In this document: positions 25,401 through 35,965 of the stretch, one piece after another | Layout of the letters: the number at the start of each line of letters is the position of its first letter | Numbering within the stretch: position 1 is the stretch's first letter | Source of the DNA: Acanthopleura granulata | Lineage: Eukaryota > Mollusca > Polyplacophora > Chitonida > Chitonidae | Length of the DNA stretch: 64,000 nt | NCBI GenBank assembly: GCA_016165875.1 | Contig: JABBOT010000013.1 | Location: 13,055,435 to 13,119,434, forward strand | Direction: 5' to 3' | Program-made: the position numbers and the translations under genes | The notes under the pieces: generated by a model | Seen by the model: the letters and a program-made list of their open reading frames with translations, nothing else | What the model was told of the DNA's origin: nothing | The model's database searches: none

Positions 25401-28400
25401 GTAAGTCTGGACGGGAAATGTACGTGTACAACACAGCACTACGTGTATATATAAATACACGTATACGGGCACCTATAGCTGTCACAGCGGACCACGTGGC
25501 ACTCTACGTGGTCTACTTAGAAAGGCTTACTTATTACACACAGTAACCTTGAAGACTATGTATGTACAATGTATATATAATGTAGGCATATACACGTATC
25601 GGTACTTTATATGGGGGCCTGTAAGCCTGGGACTGAATAATGTTCCATAAAGGCATTTGTGGCTGACACGTAAGTCAAAATGTAAAACCCCTTAATTGGC
25701 AAATATGCATAGTATATTGGGTACCGTACTGAAAGTTGAAATATATGATTTAAGGTGAGATAGATAAGGTGGTCAATTTTTTTTGTGCACTTATATAGCC
25801 CTATGTAAGACGGCGGTTTGGTTGAAGGGCGAAGGGAAGCATGTATTTAGGCCACGTATAGGCCTAGGCCTATTATATAGGCCTAACATCAACATTTTTT
25901 TAGCTATATTGTTTAACGCTTTGTTACTTATTTTATTGTACCGCCAGAGTGAATTTCTTGTGTGTTCGATAAATCAGGAAATGCAGTAAGACGCAATAAC
26001 CAACTTTATTAATTATAATATTGTCGTAAACTCTGCGTCTGTAGATCTCATAGTACGAGATACATGGTAGAGGCCTGAATGGTAAAAAATATAGTAGAAG
26101 TCCGCCTCCGTCTGTTCAACCTAATCCTATAAGTAGGTCAAGCTGCGAATCTTTGTGTTAGCCAATCAAATCATTTCGTGGGAAAACATTGCAGACGATC
26201 GCGTAGCGCAGCAAGGCTGCATTCGTGCTCGTAGTCGTAGTTGACAGAAATTCCACGACAGCGGAAGCCGCACGTAGTCTACCTAAAATGACGAGCGCAA
26301 AGCCAAGGAAGCTTCCAGAGGACTTTACAATAGGTTGTATCGGCGCTGGAAAAATGGGAAAGGCGCTCTGTGGCGGGATAATCAACGCAGGTACAAGTGA
26401 CTTCAGGCCAACGTGGCCAAATGTTGTTGTTGTTGTAACTCGTGTTATGTCGGTACATGTACCTAGTAACCTACAGGCTAGGCGAACACCGTCCAGGGCT
26501 TTACCGACAAGCTGTTTAATTCTGATTTTTTTTTGCAAATGATTCCGTTGTCTTTGTAAATTAAGGCAACATTGAAAAGCGTTGATGTTGTCGTGCATTG
26601 GTAAGCTTGATCATCTGTAAGATTAGGTACTGGACACAGGCTCGAAACCAGCCTGTAGACCCTATACATGCCATATAACAGTCTCCAACATATATATATA
26701 TAAGATGTAAAGGTGTGAAACGACTTTCGGCCGGCAACCCAATGTCTCCGGAATTCAAGAAATAAAGCCTTGAACCCCCAACTTTTCCACTTGTTTCCCT
26801 ACCTGGTGCTATTATCTTCTTGAATCCACAGTTAGTATTTCCAAATCAGTTATATTTTGTACCAGTCGCACTCGTATGTGCTATCTGAACCTGTAAGATA
26901 ATAGCGTCAGGTAGAGAAATGAGAGGAAAAGTTGGAGGCTAAAGGCTTTATTTCTTGAGTTTCAAAGCCGTTTGGAGGTGCCGGCTGAAAGTCGTTTCAT
27001 ACCTTTACTACTTATATATATGTATATATATGCAGGGGGCTGATATATGGCATACATAGGTTTTGTGGGCTGGTTTAGAGCACCTGTGGCACTGGAACTT
27101 ACACCCCACCCCCCACCCTCATCCCACCTTGCCCCCACCCACTGAGAAATTTTTGAATGGGGTAGATGGGGTTAAGTTCAACTGTCAAGTGGCAGAAGAG
27201 GAAAAATGTTCATTCGTTGCTTTCCCCGTTCACAATAGGACAGAAAAGTCGAGGCTGTTTGGCGAAAACTTGATGAAAGCAATACTGCTGACTTCACAAA
27301 GTATAACAAATATGACCGCGAAGCACTGGGCTGTTAGTACTGTCGCTTCCAACATGTGCGTGATCACCCCCACACGGAATGCCTATGAACAAACAACCGG
27401 CGTAGACCCTGGTCCAGTGGTATAGACGTCTGCCTGGGGATCTAACATTGATGTCCGATGGGAGTTACAATCCAATGATTTTCTCTAGAAACTTCAAAGT
27501 AACTTAGTAAATACATTGTTCTGTTATCTACACAAATACACAACTATGTATCATTTGACATTTGTGTAAAACATAGATTATTTATGCAAATTTTGGGACA
27601 ATCAAATATCTCTTCATTCATTTTTTAACCAATGAGAACGCAGTGAAAACATGTGACATTGTAAAATACAGGACATGAAAAGGCACATACACAGCAACAT
27701 GTAAATGTGACCCTCAACTTTATCTCCAAGGGTTGTGCTTTGTTAGTGGCTGACTCACTTTTCAGATGTGCATTGTAAAAAGCTGGTTCATTTTGGGGCC
27801 CACCATAGTTCAGTGAGCTAGTGTGCTAGTGCAGGCCAATGACCTAGAAGCCTCCCACTAATGCAGTTGGTGGGAGTTCAAGTTCCTCTCCGGCCATACA
27901 TGGGACAGTCCGCCAGCAACCTGTGGATGGTCGTGGGTTTCGCCCGGGCTTGGCCCAGTTTCCTCCCATCATAATGCTGGCTGCTGTCACATAAGTGAAA
28001 TATTCTTGAGTACGGCATAAAACACCGATCAAATAAATAAATAAATAAGTATTTTGTGTGTTCTATGAGAAGTTTGCTATCAAGCGGCGGTGATCAGTGT
28101 AAACTATTCTTGAACTTTTGTCCCCGACACATTGTAATATGATAAGATTTAGGTCATGCCATCCTTCAGATGTACTGTACCTTAAAATCCTGTCACGTTG
28201 AGCTGGATACTCTCTAGATTTTGTGTTTGTTGGTAAAAAGATCAACAGCGTGCAGAGTTTTTTTCTAGCCAATTTCTTCTTAAAAACTCAATTTGAACAA
28301 ATCAGAAAACTGAAATACTTTTTTCATCTCCAGTGTGTCAAAAAAACACAATTTATTTCACCAATGCAAAATTTGTCCGAAACTCAATTTTCCAATATTT

Positions 28401-31400
28401 CTATTGAGTGACTAGAAAAACCTCTGAGTATGCTAAGAAAATTAAGTCACAGATATTCGTGTGTAATTTACATTCTTCTGATCTCTGGTCCGGCATCTGT
28501 CAAACTGTTGTACCAGATATGTTTAGTAAACTGATGATAGATAACATATTGTGTATAAAAGAGTTAGTGATCTTGAAGCAATCAGACAGTAGCATCTTCA
28601 TCTCTCGACAGAGTTGTCTCCGTGTTTGTCACTCTTGGGTCCCCGCTTGATGAGACTGAGAGCAACACTGAGCTGAGCCTTGGAGTGTTTTCATATGGTT
28701 TTTGTAGAAGCGTCCTCTCTTTCATGGTCTAGGTTAACAAAGGCTGAGCAAGAGGCCCACAGTAACAATAACGAAGGGAGTCGTAAAAAGTTTACTGTGT
28801 GTATGCTTTTGTCACATTGACAACATTTGAAAAAGGGCGTCGTCCATTGTTCTTCAGTCTTCGTTCACGTACACCATGAATGTCAGTGCCTTCGTGGAAG
28901 ACAACGCTTAAACAGCATCCTGTTTTTTACTATAATGGCTAAGGCATCAGTCCTGGTCAGCTGTTTACCCATTCAGGGTGAAGCGATGCTGTTTCAAGTC
29001 AATGCAGGTGTTTCAAGTCAATGACTTGAAAACAGTGCACTGGAACATGTCTTTCTTATGGATATACAACTTCTTGGTTTATTATCACGACGTTTCGATG
29101 TAGATACTAACATCGTTATCAAGTAGATAACGATGTTAGTATCTACATCGAAACGTCGTGATAATAAACCAAGAAGTTGTATATCCATAAGAAAGACATG
29201 TTCCAGTGTACTTCCATCCCAACTTCTAAATGCCACTTAAACAAGTTGAAAACAGTGACTTGAAAATAGCGAAAGCTCCCAGTTGTTTCATTTCAACTTG
29301 TTGTGTGTTAAATTCTTCTTCTCCCCCCAGCCCTCCCCCTCTAGGTCTACCCTAATTAAACTTGGGTCTGGCTATCGTAATTTGGTGGTTTGACGTATGA
29401 CGCCAATCACACTTGATTCCATGTTTTCTGTTAGCGCACGGTGATTTTTACCCTCGCATCAGAACATATTATTTTCATTTTGGGGTAGAAATTGTCACAA
29501 AAGGTGACATTATCTCAATAAATCCAGCCAAATAATTATAATTATTCAGATGTCCGCACCAGGTTTTTCAAAATATTATGATGGGGAAACAAGGACTCAG
29601 GTTTCATAGGCCTAAATATATCTGCCGTGAATGGAAATGGCTACCTATATTGAGACACCATATGTAAGTTGCTGGCCAAAGTAATATTAACATACTTTTT
29701 GTCCCTGTGTTTTTCAGGCATGGTCAAGCCCAGAAACATTTCAGTTCATGATCGAAACACAAACATGCTGGATTCTATAAGGGTATGTAGCGTTCATATA
29801 CTATATATTCAGCTAGATGGACACAGTGTGGCTGTTCGGACATTCATCGTAACGCTCACTATCCCTGCATCATGATATGTACATGTGTCTCTCAAGAACA
29901 CTGTCCCACATGTATAAACGCCATAGTCCATCTCGATGGAACCGGTCTTAGTTGTTGTTTTGTTTTGTTTTATGCCACTCTTAGTTGCATTATTTATTTA
30001 TTTATTTATTTGATTGGTGTTGTACGCTGCACTCAAGAATATTTCACTTATACGAAGGCAGCCAGCATTATGGTATGATGAAACCGAGCAGAGCCTGGGG
30101 GAAACAGTTGCATTATGGGAACCAAAGGAATACCTACAGATGCCATTGAAAGATATTAATGGACACTAAAGTGTGTGTCACAGTGAATGTCGGAATATTA
30201 AAATGACACACACTGACTTGTCTAAGGGTGGATTGTATGTTTATACATCATATGTGGGATGGTCCGCCAGCAACCTGTGGATGGTTGTGGGTTTTCCCCA
30301 GTTTCCTCCTGCCATAATGCTAGCCGTTGCCATAAAAGTGAAATATTCTCTAGTATGGTGTAAAACCCCAATCAGATAAATACATATACTGTTGTGGTGT
30401 AAAATGTGGTTATCGTAAAATGCTTTATCTGGAAGGGACTTCCATGGCGGAGGACTAAACATGCTAACTAGCGGTGACTTAAGAGTCTCTCATAAGTGTG
30501 ATCAATTTGAGTTCAAGTTGGGCCCAGCCTGCATACTTCCTCTCCATCCGGAAACCTGCGGATGGTTGTGGGTTTCCTCTGGGCTCTGTCCGGTTTCCTC
30601 CCACCATAGTGCTGGCTGCCGTCGTATCAGTGAAGTATTCTTGAGTAGTGCATGTAACGCCAATCAAATAAATAAATCACTTTACCTGGTGCATTGCAGG
30701 GATTGGGTGTGACTATTGCCAAGGACAACCGAGATGTCGTCAAGAGAAGCCAGTTCGTAATTCTGGCTGTCAAACCTCACATTGTGCCCGTCGTGCTCAA
30801 AGAAATCCACAAAGTCGTCGAACAGAATAACCTGATAGTATCCATAGCAGCTGGTGTTACCATAGCGACCATAGAAAATGTAAGTGCGGTATTCGCTTAA
30901 AAAATTTGCCCTATAATGTGAATTTTTAGAGGCAAATAAAAGTTATTAGGGTTCATGTTGTCCGGGCCAAACATCTGTTGAAATTGTTCCAACTACCATC
31001 GGAAACTTGTGTTTGTACACTCTGAGATCCCCAAAACTACCAAATATAAAGAAACCAAACTTGACAGTCAGGATACTGCAATGGTTAGAAAACCATTGAC
31101 ACCTTCAGAGTTTTGACTGCACACGTGGTTTGGCCGTCATATTGAATTTTATTTGATAACCTTAAAAATTTTCTTGTCAGAAACCGCTGGACTGAAATTA
31201 ATGTATTGTTGCTATATATGAAGGCCTACTCGCAGTTTGAAAAGTTTTGAATTTTGTAAGCAGATGTCCTCTGCACCCATCTTTAATTGGAGATCGAGGA
31301 TAAATCCCGGGTCGAGTCACACCAAAGACTACAAAAATGGCACTTGCTGCCTGGCTTGGCGTTTGGTACAGAGAGGTTAGTGCAAGGAAACAGGACTGGC

Positions 31401-34400
31401 CAGCCTGGTGTTAGTATAATGTGACTGGATATAGTGTCATGTCTGGTGTCATTGGCATGATGTTCCAGTGGCGGCAACTCTTTGGCGGCATGGAGTCGCC
31501 CTGCCACAAGTAGCTACAATTTTCTCTCTGGACACCAGCTGGAGAAGAGCTGTTAGTCTGTCAATATTCCTGTAATGATTGGCGTGTGAACTATTGCCAA
31601 TTCCCAGCCATACAGACCACATGGTGGAAGAAACTGTCATTCAGAGTGAGTGTCTGAATAGTGGTGAACAGCATCAGTAGGTGGGTAACCAATGAAAATC
31701 ACCTTCTGACCTCTATGTGTCAGACCATCTAAGAAACTAGTTGTATTTTTTCTGATTGTTGCAGCTTCTGCCTGAGAAAACCCGAGTGATTCGCGTGATG
31801 CCGAACACACCGGCGCTGGTGCAGACGGGCGCGGCTTACGTGTCCCCAGGGACGGCCGTGAAAGAGGGGGATGTGGACCTAGTGGCAGAGATCTTCAGTA
31901 GTGTGGGCATCTGCGAAGTGGGCAGGGAAGAGCTTCTGGACGCTATCACTGGTCTCAGCGGCAGCGGGCCTGCTTACGTGAGTAATGTGGAACGTGCCTT
32001 TCAGGCCAGGCCATCCTTAAAAAACTGTTCGTTGGGCGTAACACAAATCTTGAGAAAAAATAGGGTCGGTCAGTAGGGAATTTTTTTTTTTTTGTTATCC
32101 TTGAAAAGGATAAGGGTTTTAAAGAAATAAATAAATATGGATAAAAAAATGAAAATAGAAAAGTTTTTATCAAAATATGAATGAAAACTTTGGAATAGGC
32201 CCTTTTTTTGGAAGGGATGCAGTGGTATTTCACATAAAGTTCGTTTTCTTTCAAGCGACACATTTTGCTTGATTCTTATTTATTCATCCACCACTTTATA
32301 TCCACTTAAGAGGTTTTTGTGCAGTTTGATCAATTTCTTGTCAGAAAAACGTAAATGTTTGCACCTAAACTATCATTTTAAGGCCATTTTGTGCTTCTGA
32401 AACTGCAGTTTTTGCCATACTTTGGGTGAAGTACAAGTACAGCGTTTTGTTTTTCTATTGGATTGATTTTTAATACCATAATCCTTAACTTTCAGCTTCT
32501 GCTAAAAATACTATTTCTGCCGGTCAGTCAAATTTTTAACATCCTATCTTTTAACGAACGCCCTGGTGGCCTGGTGATTAGAGCGTCTGCCTTGGGGTCC
32601 GCAGGTGTGGAATCAATCCCGGGTGGGGTCACACCAAATACTTATGAAATGGCACTTGTAGCTGTCTCGCTTGGTGCACTAAGAGGTTAGAGAAAGGAAA
32701 CAAGACTGGTTGGCCTGGTGTCAGTATAATGTGACAGGGTGGAGTGTCATGTCTGGTATCTTCGACATGTTCCAGTGGTGGCAGCACTTCGGCTTAATGT
32801 ATTCTGAAAACTGTTGTTACAGATTTATGCAGCTATTGAGGCCATGGCAGATGGCGGGGTGAAGATGGGCTTGCCCAGAGATATGGCCCAACGACTAGCT
32901 GCACAGACTGCCATGGTAAGGTGATTAACAGGTCAGCTGAGGCATACAAATTGCATCAGGCCATCCTTAAAAAAACTGTTCGTTGGGCTTTACCTGACCC
33001 TATGAGAAAAACTAGGGTTGGCAGGTAGAGAGTTTTGTTTTATTTATTCTGGCTCTTGAAAGAGATAGGGATTTTAAAGAAGTTAACATGGAGTGAAAAA
33101 TTTTAAACTTTTTATCAAACTACCAATAAACACTTGAGTAGGGCTCTTTTTTGGAGGGTCAGTATATATGCCCAACAGACATATTTTAAGGATGGCCTCA
33201 TGAATAGTAAGATGTGGAGCTCATTGAAACTCAGAGATTAGAACACTGTACTTCTTGTTTTCTATCACTGTGAAGATATTATGTTTACAAGTAATTTTAG
33301 ATATTTCAGGATAAAATATTTGACCAGATCATCACAGTGGAAGTAAGAATAGTTGAGAAATCATTCTCATGAAATTTCCAAGCCTTTGCCAAAATGTGGT
33401 TATACCTCAAGTGCAAGTCTTTATCCTAAGATCTGCATTACAGGTGTTTTTCTACAAATATGTTAACATAAAACATAAAGAATAGCAATCAGAGGATGTA
33501 AAGCATTTAAAAAGAATGTCATGTGATATATCCTACTGGCACTTGTAAGTTTCAGAGCCAAAAGTAATAGGGACCTCCGTGGCTCTGTTGGTTAGCACGC
33601 TATCGCAGTACAATGACCCGAAGCCTCCCACAAATGCAGTCGTTGTGAGTTCAAGACCAGCTAATGCTGGCTTCCTCTCCAATTTTCGTGGGAAGGTCTG
33701 ACAACAACTTGCGGATGGTCGCAGACTCTGCCCAGTTTCCTCCCATCATTATGCTGGCCGCCGTCATATATGTGAAATATTCTCAAGTACGGTGTAAAAC
33801 ACCAATCAAGTAAATAAATCAAATAAATAAATATACATACGGACCTATATAGTATTGTGATTATAGAAGGGTTTTTTTCTTCAACATTATTGGTGGGCCT
33901 GCTGTAGATTAACAGGAGGACCTGAAATGTCATCCATAAATTGGCATTTTGAACGGTGTATAAATGAAAATATTATATTTGTGATATATTATAATAATAT
34001 CGTTGCTGAAGCTTACATTTTTTTTTCCAAATGAACCTTAAAACACCTTCCTACAATCAAAAGGACTCCAGAATCAGGAAAGATAAGCAACTGTTAATTA
34101 TGGATGAGATTCTGAGTCATTTAGGTATTTTTAGGCAAAATTAAACCTAGATTGGCCTTAAATAGCCCTTTCAAGATGGTATTTCTGAGCAAAACTGGGA
34201 GCCTGCCTTACAACTTCTAGATTAACTGTTATCCAGATGTTGTTACTGAATTACAGCATCCTTATTAAAGGGGTTGACCCCCACTTCCCCTCGACACCTA
34301 CATCCACTGCTTCAAAAGCCTTTGGTAAAAAAGCATGTTGGGTAAGTTTGTTATTAAACCCACAGTGTTTGATGAGTTTCAGGCATGTTGAATTCTGAAT

Positions 34401-34719
34401 TCTGTAATTTTTTTTGTTTATGTGTGAACATGCGACCACAATGTTCAGGTACAGTGTACAGCTGTGGGTTAAATGATCATGATTTATATTATCTCTCATT
34501 ACGCTTCATATTCCGTTTTACCAGGGTGCTGCTAAAATGGTTTTGGAAACCGGAAAACACCCTGGACTGCTGAAGGACGAGGTCTGCTCACCAGGGGGCA
34601 CCACCATAGCCGCGATGCACAGGCTCGAAAAGGGCGGATTCCGAGGAGCTTTGATAGATGCCATCGAAGCGGCGACACTGCGATCTCAACAGCTGGGAAC
34701 AAAAGACCCTGGAGAATGA
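25334..34719 (+). CDS. Pyrroline-5-carboxylate reductase (PYCR3-like), six exons plus alternative first exon
   Basis: Catalyses the NAD(P)H-dependent reduction of pyrroline-5-carboxylate, the last step of proline synthesis. Exons 26288-26390, 29718-29782, 30700-30879, 31765-31977, 32823-32915 and 34525-34719 join in phases 1,0,0,0,0 to give 282 residues, close to the usual length. Visible motifs: Rossmann GAGKMG at residues 19-24, AVKPH near 79-83, RVMPNTP near 126-132, GLSGSGPAY at 179-187, [10 protein letters not shown] near 196-205, and the family signature around CSPGGTTI at 239-246. The compact C-terminus, without the long tail of PYCR1/2, and the CSPGGTTI context favour the PYCR3 (PYCRL) branch. 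An upstream exon at 25334-25400 can replace the first exon. Introns carry SINEs, a foldback element and two MITE copies. The family call is secure; the subtype is an inference. Confidence 0.93.
26162..26166 (+). promoter_or_regulatory. CCAAT box upstream of PYCR exon 1b
   Basis: A CCAAT pentamer 122 bases before the 1b start codon, in a locally GC-richer stretch. This is a position expected for a proximal promoter element. No TATA box is obvious. Confidence 0.3.
26288..26390 (+). CDS. PYCR exon 1b
   Basis: Encodes residues 1-34, with a basic 12-residue leader ([12 protein letters not shown]) before the first beta strand and the GAGKMG dinucleotide loop. It ends in phase 1 at GTACAAGT, a weaker donor than that of exon 1a. 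Confidence 0.9.
27796..28049 (+). repeat. Full-length SINE-A in PYCR intron 1
   Basis: Sense orientation. The head has GCTAGTGTGCTAGTGCAGGC; body and (AAAT)n tail are intact. Confidence 0.85.
29038..29208. mobile_element. Perfect foldback (inverted-repeat) element
   Basis: The left arm 29038-29120 and right arm 29126-29208, 83 bases each, are exact reverse complements around a 5-base spacer (AAGTA). Arms contain CGACGTTTCGATGTAG. Flanks share GTTGAAAACAGTG/CTTGAAAACAGTG words that could be remnants of duplicated target sequence. No coding capacity. Confidence 0.9.
29718..29782 (+). CDS. PYCR exon 2
   Basis: Preceded by a TTTTTCAG acceptor and ending at GTATGT, phase 1 in and phase 0 out. 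Encodes [20 protein letters not shown] and R, the second strand of the Rossmann fold, whose end helps select NADPH or NADH. Confidence 0.92.
29994..30105 (-). repeat. 5'-truncated SINE-A with 11-bp target duplication
   Basis: Flanked by AGTTGCATTAT on both sides (29983-29993 and 30106-30116), which proves retroposition at this spot. Truncated after GAGCCTGGGGGAAAC. Confidence 0.85.
30253..30385 (+). repeat. SINE-A 3' part in PYCR intron 2
   Basis: Runs from GGTCCGCCAGCAACCTGTGG to CAATCAGATAAATACATA. The head is missing. Confidence 0.75.
30448..30677 (+). repeat. SINE-A abutting the PYCR exon 3 acceptor
   Basis: Nearly complete copy whose AATAAATAAAT tail ends 22 bases before exon 3. The branch-point region of this intron may therefore lie in or next to SINE sequence. 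Confidence 0.8.
30700..30879 (+). CDS. PYCR exon 3
   Basis: Sixty codons in phase 0, including [18 protein letters not shown] and [13 protein letters not shown]. The acceptor is TGCAG; a SINE-A tail ends just 22 bases before it. The donor is GTAAGT. Confidence 0.95.
31262..31520 (+). repeat. SINE-B in PYCR intron 3
   Basis: Head remnant with AATCCCGGGTCGAGTCACAC, then AGAGGTTAGTGCAAGGAAAC and GTGTCATGTCTGGTGTCATT, ending GCCCTGCCACAAGTAGC. Confidence 0.8.
31765..31977 (+). CDS. PYCR exon 4
   Basis: Seventy-one codons in phase 0. Contains [20 protein letters not shown] and ends in LSGSGPAY at a GTGAGT donor. Clearly more GC-rich than its flanks. Confidence 0.96.
32008..32225. mobile_element. 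MITE-2 copy in PYCR intron 4
   Basis: Left end AGGCCATCCTTAAAAAACTG lies 31 bases after the exon 4 donor. The interior is shared with the copy at 32958. The right terminal repeat is no longer recognisable. Confidence 0.65.
32561..32800 (+). repeat. SINE-B in PYCR intron 4
   Basis: Best-preserved head of the family: GGCCTGGTGATTAGAGCG as A-box region and AATCAATCCCGGG as B-box region. The typical body follows and ends about 25 bases before exon 5. Confidence 0.85.
32823..32915 (+). CDS. PYCR exon 5
   Basis: Thirty-one codons, phase 0 both sides (TTACAG acceptor, GTAAGG donor). Encodes [20 protein letters not shown], part of the helical dimerisation and active-site domain. Confidence 0.95.
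32958..33198. mobile_element. MITE-2 copy with perfect terminal repeats, PYCR intron 5
   Basis: Ends are exact 15-base inverted repeats (AGGCCATCCTTAAAA / TTTTAAGGATGGCCT). The interior matches 32008-32225, including AACTGTTCGTTGGGC and TTTTTATCAAA. No transposase. Confidence 0.8.
33570..33833 (+). repeat. Full-length SINE-A in PYCR intron 5
   Basis: Head GACCTCCGTGGCTCTGTTGG with GTTAGCACGCTATCGCAG, complete body, and AAATAAATAAATA tail. Confidence 0.88.
34525..34719 (+). CDS. PYCR exon 6 with stop
   Basis: Begins after TTTTACCAG and ends at the TGA at 34717-34719. Encodes the family signature region [20 protein letters not shown] and the C-terminal helix, ending LGTKDPGE. Confidence 0.96.
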   Translation, partial: GAAKMVLETGKHPGLLKDEVCSPGGTTIAAMHRLEKGGFRGALIDAIEAATLRSQQLGTKDPGE

Positions 34720-35436
34720 TGACAGTGTTTACGGTTTAGGAAATCTAGTCATATTACCTTGCATAATTTTCATGAGTTCTTCATGGTATTTGCAGAGCAA
34801 ATACAAGACCATCACATTTGTTAGCGACGAAGTTAGCGGATTGGTTCGTACCAGAGAAAGTGTGAAGTTATGAAAGTCAGTTGTACTGATTATCCAGATC
34901 AAGAGTGTCAGTTTGTGGAAAGCTACGAAACACGTGGCTTGTTTATCAAACCAAGTGTGTTTGCTACAAATCAAGTGTGTTGGTTTGGTTTATGCCCAAA
35001 AAATGGGTGTGAAAATGGGTCATCAAACCAAGGATATTTGTCATAAAGCCAAGTGTTAGCGTTACAAGACGTGCAAAATTATCATGCTGGTTTCTGAACC
35101 AAATACCAATATACTGGTTATGAAAACCAAGTGTCTTGGTTAACAACCCAAGTGTTTAGGTTCAAACCAAGTGAACATAGTCATAGTCAGATTGTGTGTA
35201 TGATCCAGTAGGTGAAGTGTATGATCCCGTGACAGTTGTTTTCTAGTTTTGTAATTAATTCTCCCATGAACAAACTGTACTGACGAAAGTACAGGAAAGA
35301 ATTACTTTGTAGCCCATGCTTGTTACATGGTGTAATTATCTCCCTTCCAGTCTCCTAAGCACCTGTGTCTAACATTGTGATAATGGGTACTTCATCCATA
35401 GACAGCTTCGGCTAAACATGTATATGTATTAGGCAG

Positions 35437-35965
35437 GAAAGTTTCATTGAGACTCGATTTGGGTGGGAAAACTTCATTGAGACTTCATTTAGGTGGAAAA
35501 GCTTCACTAAGATTTGATTTAGGTGGGAAAGCTTCATTGAGACTTGATTTAGGTGGGAAAGCTTCATCAAAACTTGATTTAGGTGATAAAGTTTCATTGA
35601 GACTTGTTTTAGGTGGGAAGGCTTAATAAAGACTTCGTACAGGTCAGAAGTCTTCATCAAGACTTGATTTAGGTGATAAAGCTTCATTGAGACTTGTTTT
35701 AGGTGGGAAGGCTTAATAAAGACTTTGTTCAGGTCAGAAGTCTTCATCAAGACTTGATTTAGGTGATAAAGCTTCATTGAGACTTGTTTTAGGTGGGAAG
35801 GCTTAATAAAGACTTTGTTCAGGTCAGAAGTCTTCATCAAGACTTGATTTAGGTGATAAAGCTTCATTGAGACTTGATTTAGGTGGGAAGGCTTAATAAA
35901 GACTTCGTTCAGGTCAGAAGTCTTCATCAAGACTTGATTTAGGTGGGAAAGCTTCATTAGCTTCA
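35437..35965 (-). repeat. 30-bp minisatellite with 90-bp higher-order units
   Basis: Monomers such as GGAAAGCTTCATTGAGACTT repeat about 17 times. In the middle, three-monomer units of 90 bp are repeated. The 10-codon monomer keeps a minus-strand frame open for about 200 codons (SHLNQVLMKT-type decapeptides). On plus, each long unit includes AATAAA, at 35625, 35715, 35805 and 35895. Confidence 0.9.

Larger units (their letters stand above)
26391..29717 (+). other. PYCR intron 1 (3.3 kb)
   Basis: Contains a short tRNA-like SINE head near 27410, a complete SINE-A at 27796, a perfect foldback element at 29038 and duplicated TATATA-rich segments near 26.7 and 27.0 kb. No additional first exon with a GxGxx(A/G) loop is visible. 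Confidence 0.75.

Noticed and set aside
26158..26598. 146-codon minus frame over PYCR exon 1b
   Set aside because: Antisense shadow of the coding exon and its GC-rich 5' region; no family similarity.
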